NCBI GenBank assembly: GCA_910586835.1 | Contig: CAJUJU010000025.1 | Location: 1 to 48,531 of the forward strand | Length of the DNA stretch: 48,531 nucleotides | Source of the DNA: an uncultured Acetatifactor sp. | GTDB lineage: Bacteria; Bacillota; Clostridia; Lachnospirales; Lachnospiraceae | Direction: 5' to 3' | Shown: positions 7,631-17,050 of the stretch, one piece after another | Position numbering within the stretch: the first letter of the stretch is position 1 | How the letters are laid out: each line of letters starts with the position of its first letter | The notes under the pieces: model-generated | Database searches by the model: none | What the model was told of the DNA's origin: nothing | Seen by the model: only the letters and a program-made list of their open reading frames with translations | Translations under genes and position numbers: made by a program

Positions 7631-8152
7631 ATGAATCAGAAAGTATTATTTATCGTCCATGCAGCGCTTATCGCTGCTCTTTATGTTGTGCTGACATTGT
7701 TGGCAAACACTCTGGGACTGGCAAATTATGCCGTTCAAATCCGCTTCTCGGAGGCCCTGACTATTTTACCCTTTTTCACACCGGCCGCAATACCCGGGCT
7801 GTGTATCGGCTGTCTGCTGGCCAACATCATCACCGGCTGTGCGCTTCCTGACATTATTTTCGGCACCGTGGCAACACTGCTGGGCGCTGTCTTTACTTAT
7901 ATGCTGCGCAGGTATAAATGGCTGGCTCCTCTGCCCCCCATTGTCGCTAATACACTCATTGTCCCCTTTATACTGCTTTATGCCTACGGCCTGAAACCAC
8001 TCTGGCTTTCCTTTCTCACCGTTGGTCTGGGAGAACTGTTGTCCTGCGGCGTTCTGGGAATGTTACTGCTGAATCTGCTGAACAGATACAGACGTCAGCT
8101 CTTTCCGCCCTTGGACAGTATTTCCCCCACAGAAGAAAAAACAGGGCAATGA
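7631..8152 (+). CDS. queT: QueT, queuosine-precursor ECF transporter S component
   Basis: 173 residues, ATG behind AAAGGAGAGAAAAA. Membrane protein of the QueT family (COG4708): segments around LIAALYVVLTLLANTLGLA, then the typical QIRFSEALTILPFFTPAAIPGL and LANIITGCALPDIIFGT. It takes up a queuosine precursor (preQ1 or preQ0) together with an energising EcfAT module encoded elsewhere. The charged C-terminal tail is short. Regulation by preQ1 is supported by the aptamer in its leader. Confidence 0.9.
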   Translation: MNQKVLFIVHAALIAALYVVLTLLANTLGLANYAVQIRFSEALTILPFFTPAAIPGLCIGCLLANIITGCALPDIIFGTVATLLGAVFTYMLRRYKWLAPLPPIVANTLIVPFILLYAYGLKPLWLSFLTVGLGELLSCGVLGMLLLNLLNRYRRQLFPPLDSISPTEEKTGQ

Positions 8153-8176
8153 CGAAATTTTACCGAAATCAGCCCA

Positions 8177-8221
8177 TTGATAAAGGGAGTCCCTGCCTTA
8201 GACAGGGACTCCCTTTATCAA
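8177..8221. terminator. Perfect 19-bp bidirectional terminator between convergent genes
   Basis: TTGATAAAGGGAGTCCCTG (8177-8195) is exactly complementary to CAGGGACTCCCTTTATCAA (8203-8221) with a 7-base loop. It serves queT and, on the other strand, ends the long run that contains the ATP synthase genes; its right arm overlaps the stop codon of the next gene. Confidence 0.8.
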
Positions 8222-10749
8222 TCCTCTACTCTGATATAGGTGATAAAGCAATTTCCGTTCTCCTCAAACCATTCCGTGGAATCGTTCATCCCCTTCTTGT
8301 ACAGACTTCCGGAAGCCGGCTCCATGATCACCACATTATACTCGTTAAAGCCGGTAATCAGCACTGCCTCACCGTTTTCCAACATGGCAAGCACCGGAAT
8401 ATCTTTGTTGACATAATACAGCATGGCATCCAGACTGCAGCCGGTCATATCCAGTATCTCGGCATCGTCCAGATTTTCTTCCAGTACATCCAGCACTGTT
8501 TTTCCCTGCTCCATCAGATACTCCGAATTTCGCACCAGGCCTTCAAACCGGAATATGCTATCCAGACACACGGTGAGACTGCCGCCCTCCTCCGTGCGCT
8601 CGGGCTCTTTGATTGCCATAATCTGATTTCTTGTCACACGATTGCCCTTCAGCCAGATCAACTCCCCGCTTCCGTTGACCACCACGCCCGGGATTTCGTA
8701 GGCAAGCTCCACTGCGCTGGCCGGCGAGGTGTAGATTCCGTCAACGCCATAGGGACCATAGACATAGTACCTCAGGGGCTTCTCCTCGTCGGGAATCACC
8801 AGTTTTCTCCCTCCCTCGTACACAACCTCCTTCGGCGTCTGAATTTTTATATTCTTCGTGTCAATGGTATTCCTGGTCTGAATCTGAACATATCTCTCAT
8901 ACACATCGATGTCCGCTACCGCCAGTACATTTTTTCCCACGGCAGCTTCCACGCTGTTCATGATGTGATCCTGCTCGATCTCCTCATACTCTCCGTTCTC
9001 CAGTCTCCGGATCCGCTCCAGCACAATCTGCCTCTCCTCCACTCTGCATCCGGTGACATAGATGTCCGGCTGACTGTATTCCTTCAGCATCTCTCCCTCT
9101 GCATTGCAGATACACACCTTATACATGGGAAACAGAACTCTCCCCGAATTCTCCCTGACCACATCCTCCGTTCTTGCCACTCCATAGATAATATCCTCCT
9201 CCATAAAGCCCAGAGGTAAGATGGCCTCTCCGGGTGCGGTGGTCACTACCTTTCTCACATTATTGTTCAAATTCCGGATGTTGAGCGCCTGGCTCTGGTA
9301 CAGATCCTCGCCCTCCGGCCAAATCATGATCTTATGGTTGTCCGATACCTGAAGGCTGCCGCTTCGGATAATATTTGCAACCTGAATCACTCGTTTCTCC
9401 ACAAGATCAATGCCGTATACCACATTATTCAGCTGCAGATAGAGCTGTCCGTCCCGATTCAGGTACAAAAGCTGTTTCAACTCTGCAGAAAGCACAGAGT
9501 AAGTGGTATCAACCGGAATGTAGATCAGCTCTTCCACCGTATTCAGGCTGCTGTTATAAGTATACACCTGAACGCCCACTTCTCCCTCATGTCTTCCTCT
9601 GTTCATATACCCATACACTGCAAACTGTATGTTTCCGCCCTCGTCCACATTCAGAATCTTTATGGAATGCTGATCATATACGGTTCTCCAGTCTGCGTTT
9701 TCCGCATCATAAAAGCTGAAAATGACTGCCAGCCTGTTGCTGATGACATCATAGCTGAACAATCTGTTTGCAACCTCAAAGACTACTATATTGCCGTCCT
9801 CACTCTCCTGCATGGGAATGTCCGTACCCGTAATTCCCAGCAGTATCTTGTCATTTGCATACATGTGCTCTGTGTCCGGAATCTGAGTCATGGTGCGCTC
9901 ATAGTCCAACAGATACATTCTCTCTGTAGAATAACGAACCCTGAAATATTCCCGCACCATGTAATAGGTTGTATTTTTGCCCTCCGAGGTGGAAACCATA
10001 TAATCCACGAGAACGGAAGCTGTCTGGCCCGCGATTTCCCTCAGCCGAACCACCGGTTCTGAGATCTCTCTGACATTCAGCTCCCCCCAGGTAATCTGCC
10101 GGAAGCTGCTGTGTATATTGACTTTATGGAAGCTGCTGTTGTCCTCCAGGCGGGAGTTTGTCTCCAGATACCTGGTGAGTTCCCTGGCTGCCTCACGGTC
10201 ATACAGACGCTGGTGAAAATCAATGACATACTCCAGCTTTTCCATCGCATACAAATTTTCGCTCCATATTACTCTTGTGTAGTAATAAACCTCCCGCGCC
10301 TCTCCCAGCCGCAGAATGACGGCAAGAGAATATTCCGTGTCAGGAGCGATCAGATCCTTTAACGCCAGCCTTCCTCTGATCCGATCTCCCTTCTTCTCAT
10401 ACTCTGTGATCTCCGTATTTTCAATCAGTCTGGAGCCGTCGCCGTTCCTGACCTCAATGGAGATCTTCGTCACGTCCGCGCCGCAGGTATCAATCACAAA
10501 ACCTGTGTCACGGCTCTCACCCAGAACAGTCACCACATCCCGCTGAAAGGCCGGATCCATAGCCTGTACATATCCGTGAAGCTGATTATACTCTATGCCG
10601 TCCAACTCCATAGTCACCAGCGGCAGCGTTGCAGGCCCCATTTCCACGGTCAGGTTGTCGTGCCCTTCGTTCATGATTCTCCCGATCACGATCAGAGCCA
10701 GCAAGAAGACAGCTATGAAGACTGTAATCTTTATTATGCTTTTTTTCAT
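8218..10749 (-). CDS. Large membrane-anchored extracellular protein with degenerate C39-like C-terminus
   Basis: 843 residues with one N-terminal membrane segment (residues 5-24) and an extracellular remainder. The middle (about 280-560) has a repetitive beta pattern resembling propeller blades (for example LFSYDVISNRLAVIFSFYDA, then LYLQLNNVVYGIDL). Residues about 755-843 resemble a peptidase C39-like fold (ILDMTGCSLDAMLYYVNKDI, PVLAMLENGEAVLITGFNEY, VVIMEPASG), but the usual histidine before the VxxTG strand is replaced (GEAVLITGF), so it is probably not a protease. Its start overlaps the methyltransferase stop by 4 bp (ATGA), indicating translational coupling. Function unknown. Confidence 0.7.
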   Translation of the reverse strand: MKKSIIKITVFIAVFLLALIVIGRIMNEGHDNLTVEMGPATLPLVTMELDGIEYNQLHGYVQAMDPAFQRDVVTVLGESRDTGFVIDTCGADVTKISIEVRNGDGSRLIENTEITEYEKKGDRIRGRLALKDLIAPDTEYSLAVILRLGEAREVYYYTRVIWSENLYAMEKLEYVIDFHQRLYDREAARELTRYLETNSRLEDNSSFHKVNIHSSFRQITWGELNVREISEPVVRLREIAGQTASVLVDYMVSTSEGKNTTYYMVREYFRVRYSTERMYLLDYERTMTQIPDTEHMYANDKILLGITGTDIPMQESEDGNIVVFEVANRLFSYDVISNRLAVIFSFYDAENADWRTVYDQHSIKILNVDEGGNIQFAVYGYMNRGRHEGEVGVQVYTYNSSLNTVEELIYIPVDTTYSVLSAELKQLLYLNRDGQLYLQLNNVVYGIDLVEKRVIQVANIIRSGSLQVSDNHKIMIWPEGEDLYQSQALNIRNLNNNVRKVVTTAPGEAILPLGFMEEDIIYGVARTEDVVRENSGRVLFPMYKVCICNAEGEMLKEYSQPDIYVTGCRVEERQIVLERIRRLENGEYEEIEQDHIMNSVEAAVGKNVLAVADIDVYERYVQIQTRNTIDTKNIKIQTPKEVVYEGGRKLVIPDEEKPLRYYVYGPYGVDGIYTSPASAVELAYEIPGVVVNGSGELIWLKGNRVTRNQIMAIKEPERTEEGGSLTVCLDSIFRFEGLVRNSEYLMEQGKTVLDVLEENLDDAEILDMTGCSLDAMLYYVNKDIPVLAMLENGEAVLITGFNEYNVVIMEPASGSLYKKGMNDSTEWFEENGNCFITYIRVED

Positions 10750-11951
10750 GAGGGCTCCTGTCTGCCCGTTTCGTCAGGCATACTAATCAGGGATGCAAGT
10801 GCAGGTCTCACATGCAGAAAATCCGTCAATTCCGATATGGAAGACACTTTTCCCCTGGGCCGCATCCCTCCGGCCTTCACCGCGCGAATCAAAAGATTCT
10901 TTGGCGTGTGTTCCATATCAATAAACTCCAGGATCTGCGTCTCATAACCATTCTGCTCCAGAATCTGTGCCCGCAGGGCATCCGTAATCAAAGCGGATAT
11001 CCGTTCCCGGATCACCCCATACTTCAGAACCGGCTGCAGCATTTCACACCGGATCTGGCCGTTCAGTTCATGCTGACAGCAGGGAACCGCCAGAATCACC
11101 CGGGCTCCCCATTTGACAGCCTTCTCCAGCGCATAGTCCGTGGCCTTGTCGCAGGCATGAAGAGATACCACCATATCTACACTGTCCGCGCCCGTGAAGT
11201 TTTGGATATCACCGACCTGAAAGTCCAGGCCGTCATACCGCAGCTGCCGGGCAAGGGCGCTGCAGCGCGCAATAACCTCCTCCTTCAGATCCAGCCCCGT
11301 CACCCGGATATCGCGCCCCTGAAGGCTGTGCAGGTAATAATACATGGCAAAGGTCAGATAAGACTTTCCGCATCCAAAGTCGATAATCCGAACGGTTCTG
11401 TCCTTGGGAAGCTTATCCAAAACATCCTCAACGAATTCCAGATAACGGTTAATCTGTCTGAATTTATCATAATATGCCTTTGCCACATGTCCGTCGGGAG
11501 TCTGAACGCCAAGTCCCACAAGAAAGTCCACCGGCTCTCCCTCCCGCAGAATATATTGTTTGGAGCGATCATGAGCCAGACTTGGCAGAGCGGTTTCACC
11601 CGCTCCTTCCTCCGGCTTCAGTAACGCTTTCCTTTTTCGCCTCTTTATTGTCACGGTTCCCTTTTTACTCACCAGAATGCTGATATCTTCTGTTTCATGG
11701 CTGACCTGAGCCTGCCCAAACAGGCTCTCCATATATTCTTCCAGTCTCTCTTCCAACTGCGCTTTCTCCAGATTTGTGTGATAAACCTGTGCGCCGCGGT
11801 AAACAGTTTCCTGAAAGAAGAGCTTTTCCCTGATAAGTACCGGGCGGACTTTTACCTTTACCGCCCTGTCAGCATCCCTTGTATTGCTCAGTGTGATCCG
11901 GATCAGTTTCTGATCCAGCACCTGCTTGAAAATATCACGGCATTCTTTCAT
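10746..11951 (-). CDS. SAM-dependent methyltransferase (Methyltransf_32-like)
   Basis: 401 residues. Residues 1-130 are an unassigned N-terminal domain. The Rossmann methyltransferase domain begins near residue 185 with motif I IIDFGCGKSYLTFAMYYYL, then VTGLDLKEEVIARC, VVSLHACDKATDYAL and ILAVPCCQHEL. The LHACDKATD and PCCQHEL signatures match the Methyltransf_32 group, whose members are thought to act on RNA or protein; the substrate is not known. It is co-directional with the ATP synthase genes and coupled to the following membrane protein gene. Confidence 0.8.
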   Translation of the reverse strand: MKECRDIFKQVLDQKLIRITLSNTRDADRAVKVKVRPVLIREKLFFQETVYRGAQVYHTNLEKAQLEERLEEYMESLFGQAQVSHETEDISILVSKKGTVTIKRRKRKALLKPEEGAGETALPSLAHDRSKQYILREGEPVDFLVGLGVQTPDGHVAKAYYDKFRQINRYLEFVEDVLDKLPKDRTVRIIDFGCGKSYLTFAMYYYLHSLQGRDIRVTGLDLKEEVIARCSALARQLRYDGLDFQVGDIQNFTGADSVDMVVSLHACDKATDYALEKAVKWGARVILAVPCCQHELNGQIRCEMLQPVLKYGVIRERISALITDALRAQILEQNGYETQILEFIDMEHTPKNLLIRAVKAGGMRPRGKVSSISELTDFLHVRPALASLISMPDETGRQEPS

Positions 11952-11960
11952 AATCTGTCG

Positions 11961-12368
11961 TCAAAAAATCCTTTCGTATCTTCCGCGCCTTCCGCCATGG
12001 CGGCGCTTATAGATCTCATTGCACAGAAGCACCTGTATCATTCCCTCCGTTGGAGGATCTTCTTCTTCATTCTGCAGCACCCTCAGCATGGAAGATGTCA
12101 ATGCACCGATACTGCATTTATCCGGATATTCGTCATAGATCATGCTGCCCTCATAATCCGCCTTATCCAATACCTCCGCAATTCTCTTCTGAAAACGTCT
12201 CACATCTGCTGGATACATCTGCTGCAGGTACTCCAGATCACGGAGCAGCATCGCTTCCTGTCCCGGCCCGAAATAGCCCGGATAGGTCATATAAAAAGGA
12301 AGGGGCCCATTCCAGCCCCTTACCCCTTGTTCAGCGGACGGCTGTAACAGCTTAGAATGAAATTCCAT
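11961..12368 (-). CDS. Conserved hypothetical protein
   Basis: 135 residues, ATG behind AGGAACGCAT. No known domain recognised. It is soluble, with a Pro/Tyr-rich N-terminus (NGPLPFYMTYPGYFGPGQEA), a helical middle (LLRDLEYLQQMYPADVRRFQKRIAEVLDKADYEG in part) and a basic tail (RRHGGRRGRYERIF). It lies 67 bp after atpC without a visible terminator, so it is probably read from the ATP synthase transcript. Confidence 0.65.
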   Translation of the reverse strand: MEFHSKLLQPSAEQGVRGWNGPLPFYMTYPGYFGPGQEAMLLRDLEYLQQMYPADVRRFQKRIAEVLDKADYEGSMIYDEYPDKCSIGALTSSMLRVLQNEEEDPPTEGMIQVLLCNEIYKRRHGGRRGRYERIF

Positions 12369-12435
12369 ATGCGTTCCTAAATTCCCTTTTTTACAGCATA
12401 TGCAGCTTTCAGACCAATCGTTACTGTCACCGCTT

Positions 12436-12840
12436 TTATCGTAATACCTGTATTCTTGCCATCGCCCGCTGCAGAGCGGTCTCGGCCCTCATCACATCCG
12501 TCTCGGGAGTCTTGGTGCGCAGTCTTTCCTCCGCACGCTCCTTTGCCGCTTCCGCACGCCCTTCGTCTATCTCTTCCGGCCACTCGATGATCTCCGCCAG
12601 AATCGTCACTCTGTCCGGAAGTATCTCGGCAAAGCCCGCGTGCAGAGCCGCAACCTTGTCTCCTCCGTCCTCCGTGATATCCAGGATTCCCGGTTTCACA
12701 AGCACTGTCAGCGGCACATGTCCGGGCAGAACACCGATCTCTCCCTCAGTCGTGTTAAACTCCACCATCTGAGCCTGATTCTCGTAAAACACTCTGTCAG
12801 GTGTGATAATGCGAAGAAGGAAGCTGTTCTTATCTGCCAT
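12436..12840 (-). CDS. atpC: F1F0 ATP synthase subunit epsilon
   Basis: 134 residues, of normal length. The N-terminal beta-sandwich is evident (LRIITPDRVFYENQAQMVEF, EGEIGVLPGHVPLTVLVKPG, ALHAGFAEILPDRVTILAE) and is followed by a two-helix C-terminus that can inhibit ATP hydrolysis. Last subunit gene of the operon, 52 bp after atpD. Confidence 0.95.
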   Translation of the reverse strand: MADKNSFLLRIITPDRVFYENQAQMVEFNTTEGEIGVLPGHVPLTVLVKPGILDITEDGGDKVAALHAGFAEILPDRVTILAEIIEWPEEIDEGRAEAAKERAEERLRTKTPETDVMRAETALQRAMARIQVLR

Positions 12841-12892
12841 TCCCTATTCTCCTCCTATAAACCTTCAACGCAGAAAAGCAGCTGTCTTAAGC

Positions 12893-14287
12893 TTATTTCG
12901 TTACCTTAGCCAGAACATCGTCAATGCTTCCCGCGTTGAGGAAGTAGCTCTCGGGAACATCGTCGTGCTTTCCTTCCAGAATCTCCTTAAAGCCGCGGAT
13001 GGTCTCATTGATGGGCACATACTTGCCCTCCAGACCGGTAAACTGTCCTGCCACGAAGAAAGGCTGCGACAGGAACCTCTGTACCTTACGCGCACGCGAC
13101 ACCACCAGCTTATCCTCCTCCGACAATTCATCCATGCCAAGGATCGCAATGATATCCTGCAGCTCTTTGTATCTCTGCAGAATCTCCTGCACGCCGCGGG
13201 CTGTTTTGTAATGCTCTTCACCCACGATTCTGGGATCCAGAATACGGGATGTGGACTCCAACGGATCCACCGCGGGATAAATTCCCAGCTCAACGATGGA
13301 ACGGGACAAAACGGTGGTTGCGTCCAGATGGGCAAACGTCGTAGCCGGAGCCGGATCCGTCAGGTCATCCGCAGGCACATAAACCGCCTGAACGGAGGTA
13401 ATGGAACCGTTTCTCGTGGAGGTGATACGTTCCTGCAGCGCACCCATCTCCGTCTGCAGCGTGGGCTGATATCCAACTGCGGAAGGCATACGCCCCAACA
13501 GTGCAGACACTTCGCTTCCCGCCTGTGTGAAACGGAAAATATTGTCAATAAAGAGCAGCACATCCTTTCCGCCCTTGTCACGGAAATATTCCGCCATAGT
13601 CAGGCCGGTAAGTCCCACTCTCATTCTTGCTCCGGGGGGCTCATTCATCTGACCGAATACCATGGTGGTCTTATCAATAACTCCGGATTCCGTCATCTCA
13701 TGGTAAAGGTCGTTTCCCTCACGGGTACGCTCGCCCACGCCGGTAAATACGGAATAGCCTCCATGTTCTGTGGCAATGTTACGGATCAGCTCCTGAATCA
13801 ACACTGTCTTACCCACGCCAGCGCCGCCGAACAGACCGATCTTACCACCCTTCTGATAAGGACAGAGCAAATCCACCACCTTGATTCCCGTCTCCAGCAG
13901 TTCTGTCTCTGTGGACTGTTCCTCAAACTGGGGAGCAGGTCTGTGTATAGGTTCATAGCTCACCCCTTCAGGAGCAGGCTTATTATCAATCGGCTGTCCC
14001 AGAACGTTAAAGATACGCCCCAAGGTCTTTTCACCCACCGGAACAGAAATAGGAGCGCCGGTCGCAATCGCATCCATTCCTCTCACCAGACCGTCGGTGC
14101 TGCCCATGGCAATACATCTGACCGTATCGTCACCCAGATGCTGAGATACCTCAACCGTCAGTTCGCCGCCGTCTCTGGTAGGAATACGAATCGCTTCGTT
14201 GATCTCGGGAAGCTTACCCTCGTCAAAGCGGATGTCAAGCACCGCACCCACGACCTGGGTAACCTTTCCTTTGTTTTCTCCTGCCAT
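12893..14287 (-). CDS. atpD: F1F0 ATP synthase subunit beta (catalytic)
   Basis: 464 residues, full length. The P-loop GGAGVGKT is at residues 154-161, followed by the catalytic Glu in GVGERTREGNDLYHE, the Walker B strand DVLLFIDNIFRF and the DELSEEDKLVV segment near the C-terminus. It forms the catalytic hexamer with AtpA on the cytoplasmic face of the membrane. It is 44 bp after atpG. Confidence 0.97.
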   Translation of the reverse strand: MAGENKGKVTQVVGAVLDIRFDEGKLPEINEAIRIPTRDGGELTVEVSQHLGDDTVRCIAMGSTDGLVRGMDAIATGAPISVPVGEKTLGRIFNVLGQPIDNKPAPEGVSYEPIHRPAPQFEEQSTETELLETGIKVVDLLCPYQKGGKIGLFGGAGVGKTVLIQELIRNIATEHGGYSVFTGVGERTREGNDLYHEMTESGVIDKTTMVFGQMNEPPGARMRVGLTGLTMAEYFRDKGGKDVLLFIDNIFRFTQAGSEVSALLGRMPSAVGYQPTLQTEMGALQERITSTRNGSITSVQAVYVPADDLTDPAPATTFAHLDATTVLSRSIVELGIYPAVDPLESTSRILDPRIVGEEHYKTARGVQEILQRYKELQDIIAILGMDELSEEDKLVVSRARKVQRFLSQPFFVAGQFTGLEGKYVPINETIRGFKEILEGKHDDVPESYFLNAGSIDDVLAKVTK

Positions 14288-14331
14288 TTCTACCTCTTTC
14301 CTGCCCGCTTACGCGGGCACATAATAATCCT

Positions 14332-15192
14332 TTAACCAAGTGCTTCCGCACCTGCTATGATCTCCGTCAGCTCCTGTGTAATGGATCCCTGACGGGCTCT
14401 GTTATACTTCAGCGCCAGATCACTTATCATTTCCTCCGCATTGCTGGTCGCATTATCCATGGCCTGCATACGCGCACCGTTTTCACTGGCTACAGCTTCC
14501 ATCAGCGCGCCATAAATCAGACTGGTCACATATTTGGGAATAATCATATCCAACGCTTCCACATCCTCGGGCTCAAAGTTCATGATCGCCGCAGGCTCGG
14601 TCTTTTCCTCCGATTCCACTGCCTGTTCCATGGGCAGCAGCTTCAGCAGGACAGGCTCATGGCTTACCGTATTCCGGAACGCGGTGTAGGCCAGATAAAT
14701 CTCTCCCACCTCGCCTTCCGCGTATGCCCTCAGCAGTTCCTCCGAAAGCGCCATTGCGTCGGCATAAACCGGCGCCTCCACAATATCGCTGTGGCATTCC
14801 CTGAGCTCATAGCCATACCGCAGAAAAGCTTCTCTTCCCTTATTTCCCAGGGAATAAATCACAAGATCTTCCTTCTTCCACTCCGGATGCCTGGTGACCA
14901 GCTTCACCACATTGGAATTATAGCCCCCTGCCAGTCCTCTGTTGGAGGTAATGACAATCACTGCCTTCCTGGGGGATGTCCCCGCAGAAAGGTATCTGTG
15001 TTCTATATGTCCCACACGCTTCAGAATGCTGCTCACCGTATCATACATGCAGTGAAAATAATCCTTGGAGCGTTCCGCATTTGCTCTGGCACGCTGCAGC
15101 TTCACCGTAGATACCAGCTTCATGGCTTTTGTAATCTGCTGTGTCCCCTGGATACTGCTTTTCCGGCGCTTTATATCACGCATTGATGCCAT
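14332..15192 (-). CDS. atpG: F1F0 ATP synthase subunit gamma
   Basis: 286 residues, the usual length. The N- and C-terminal helices of the central stalk are recognisable (MASMRDIKRRKSSIQGTQQI, ITKAMKLVSTVKLQRARANA and near the end NRARQGSITQELTEIIAGAE). It is separated from atpA by a 318-bp gap filled by a tandem repeat, unusual in an operon whose other gaps are mostly under 60 bp. Confidence 0.96.
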   Translation of the reverse strand: MASMRDIKRRKSSIQGTQQITKAMKLVSTVKLQRARANAERSKDYFHCMYDTVSSILKRVGHIEHRYLSAGTSPRKAVIVITSNRGLAGGYNSNVVKLVTRHPEWKKEDLVIYSLGNKGREAFLRYGYELRECHSDIVEAPVYADAMALSEELLRAYAEGEVGEIYLAYTAFRNTVSHEPVLLKLLPMEQAVESEEKTEPAAIMNFEPEDVEALDMIIPKYVTSLIYGALMEAVASENGARMQAMDNATSNAEEMISDLALKYNRARQGSITQELTEIIAGAEALG

Positions 15193-15212
15193 AATACATT
15201 CTCCTCGCAGAG

Positions 15213-15522
15213 GCCCTTTGAAAGCAAGCTTTCACGGGCCCTTTTCCTTCTTCTATGCTACCTCTTCCGCAGAGCCAGCTCGGTTCCGCTTCGCTTCTCC
15301 TCGCTGTTCGGCTCTCGCCGAATATCGAAGATGGAATCCTGCCCTTTGAAAGCAAGCTTTCACGGGCCGTCTTCTATCTTCTATGCTCTCCCTCTTCCGC
15401 AGAGCCAGCTCGGTTCCGCTTCGCTTCTCCTCGCTGTTCGGCTCTCGCCGAATATCGAAGATGGAATCCCGCCCTTTGAAAGCAAGCTTTCACGGGCCGT
15501 CTTCTATCTTCTATGCTCTGCT
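15213..15522. repeat. Tandem repeat of about 129 bp (2.4 copies) between atpA and atpG
   Basis: Copies start at 15213, 15341 and 15471 (periods 128 and 130 bp), each beginning GCCCTTTGAAAGCAAGCTTT and ending near GAAGATGGAATCC. Each holds a small palindrome (TGAAAGC-AA-GCTTTCA) and a wider AGAGCC/GGCTCT inverted pair. The third, partial copy runs into the last codons and stop of atpA, and copy 2 repeats that same end sequence, so the duplication captured the atpA terminus. The unit may act as a processing or attenuation structure inside the operon. Confidence 0.9.
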
Positions 15523-17022
15523 CCATGCTGCCACACATTCTTCGATTGCTTTTTTGAGGGTGGCTTCGGTGGCTTCGGAAATCACTTTTTCTGAGGCGAT
15601 GTTTCCGGGAACCTCAGGGTATTTGGTATCCAGGTACTCAAAAAGCTGTGCCTCAAACCGGGTGATATCCTCCACCGGAATACTCAGCAGATATTTATGC
15701 GTCACTGCATAGATAATAATTACCTGATACTGCACAGGCATGGGCTTATACTGAGGCTGCTTTAATACTTCCTTGATACGCTCGCCCTGTGCCAGCTTTT
15801 CCTTGGTATCCGCATCCAGCTCGGAGCCGAACTGCGCGAAGGAAGCAAGCTCTCTGTACTGCGCAAGCTCTGTACGGATAGGAGCAGCAATTTTCTTCAT
15901 GGCCTTTATCTGAGCAGCACCGCCCACACGCGACACAGAAAGACCTGCGTTAACTGCAGGACGGAAACCGGAGTTGAACATTTCCGTCTCCAGATAGATC
16001 TGGCCGTCTGTGATGGAAATCACGTTGGTGGGGATGTAAGCCGACACGTCGCCCGCCTGTGTCTCAATGATCGGAAGTGCCGTCAGCGAACCGCCGCCGT
16101 ATTCCTCGTTCATTCTGGCCGCTCTCTCCAGGAGTCTGGAGTGCAGGTAGAACACGTCGCCGGGATACGCCTCTCGCCCGGGGGGACGACGAAGCAGCAG
16201 AGAGAGTGTACGGTACGCGGTGGCATGCTTACTCAGGTCGTCATAGACCACCAGCACATCCTGACCGTTCTCCATCCACTCCTCACCAATTGCACAGCCG
16301 GAGTAGGGAGCAATGTACTGCAGCGGCGCCAGGTCACTGGCAGTAGATACCACCACTGTGGTGTACGCCATTGCACCGTGCTCCTCCAGCGTCTTGACGA
16401 TGTTGGCAATCGTAGAAGCCTTCTGACCGATGGCCACATAGATACACTTTACATTCTGCCCCTTCTGATTGATAATTGTATCGATTGCGATGGCCGTCTT
16501 TCCTGTCTGACGGTCACCGATAATCAACTCACGCTGCCCTCTGCCGATGGGGATCATGGCATCAATGGCCTTGATTCCTGTCTGCAGCGGAGTATCCACG
16601 CTCTTTCTGGTAATAACGCCGCTTGCCACACGCTCTATCTTTCGGTAGCTTGTGGTCTGTACAGGGCCCTTCCCGTCAATTGGCTGGCCAAGCGCATTGA
16701 CTACACGTCCCAGCATGGCGTCGCCCACCGGAACCTCAACCACTCGTCCGGTGGTCCTGACGGTATCTCCCTCGTTTATATTCTTTGCACTGCCAAGAAG
16801 CACCACTCCGACATTATCCTCTTCCAGATTCAGCACCATGCCGTATACGTCTCCGGGGAACTCAAGCAGCTCTCCCTGCATGGCTTTTTCCAGTCCATGG
16901 ACACGAGCGATACCGTCTGCCACCTGAATGACGGTGCCCACATCGGATACATCCAATGTTGACGCATACCGCTTAATCTGATCCTTAATCACTGAACTTA
17001 TTTCTTCCGGTCTTAAATTCAT
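15511..17022 (-). CDS. atpA: F1F0 ATP synthase subunit alpha
   Basis: 503 residues, full length. The nucleotide-binding P-loop GDRQTGKT lies at residues 169-176, followed by IYVAIGQKASTIANIV and LLRRPPGREAYPGDVFYLHS. The N-terminal beta-barrel begins near VIQVADGIARVHGL. It is the regulatory, non-catalytic partner of AtpD. Its last codons and TAG stop lie inside the tandem repeat that fills the gap to atpG. Confidence 0.97.
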   Translation of the reverse strand: MNLRPEEISSVIKDQIKRYASTLDVSDVGTVIQVADGIARVHGLEKAMQGELLEFPGDVYGMVLNLEEDNVGVVLLGSAKNINEGDTVRTTGRVVEVPVGDAMLGRVVNALGQPIDGKGPVQTTSYRKIERVASGVITRKSVDTPLQTGIKAIDAMIPIGRGQRELIIGDRQTGKTAIAIDTIINQKGQNVKCIYVAIGQKASTIANIVKTLEEHGAMAYTTVVVSTASDLAPLQYIAPYSGCAIGEEWMENGQDVLVVYDDLSKHATAYRTLSLLLRRPPGREAYPGDVFYLHSRLLERAARMNEEYGGGSLTALPIIETQAGDVSAYIPTNVISITDGQIYLETEMFNSGFRPAVNAGLSVSRVGGAAQIKAMKKIAAPIRTELAQYRELASFAQFGSELDADTKEKLAQGERIKEVLKQPQYKPMPVQYQVIIIYAVTHKYLLSIPVEDITRFEAQLFEYLDTKYPEVPGNIASEKVISEATEATLKKAIEECVAAWSRA

Positions 17023-17050
17023 GGATCTGTCGCACCTTTCTTTCAGCCGG

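Noticed and set aside
8149..9219. Long plus-strand frame of 356 codons opposite the large membrane protein
   Set aside because: It is antisense to a well-formed gene with a better start, and its product is His/Leu/Ile-rich without domain features, as expected of a shadow frame. Similar shadows lie opposite atpD (12803-14335), atpA (16141-16962) and pflB (37029-38729).
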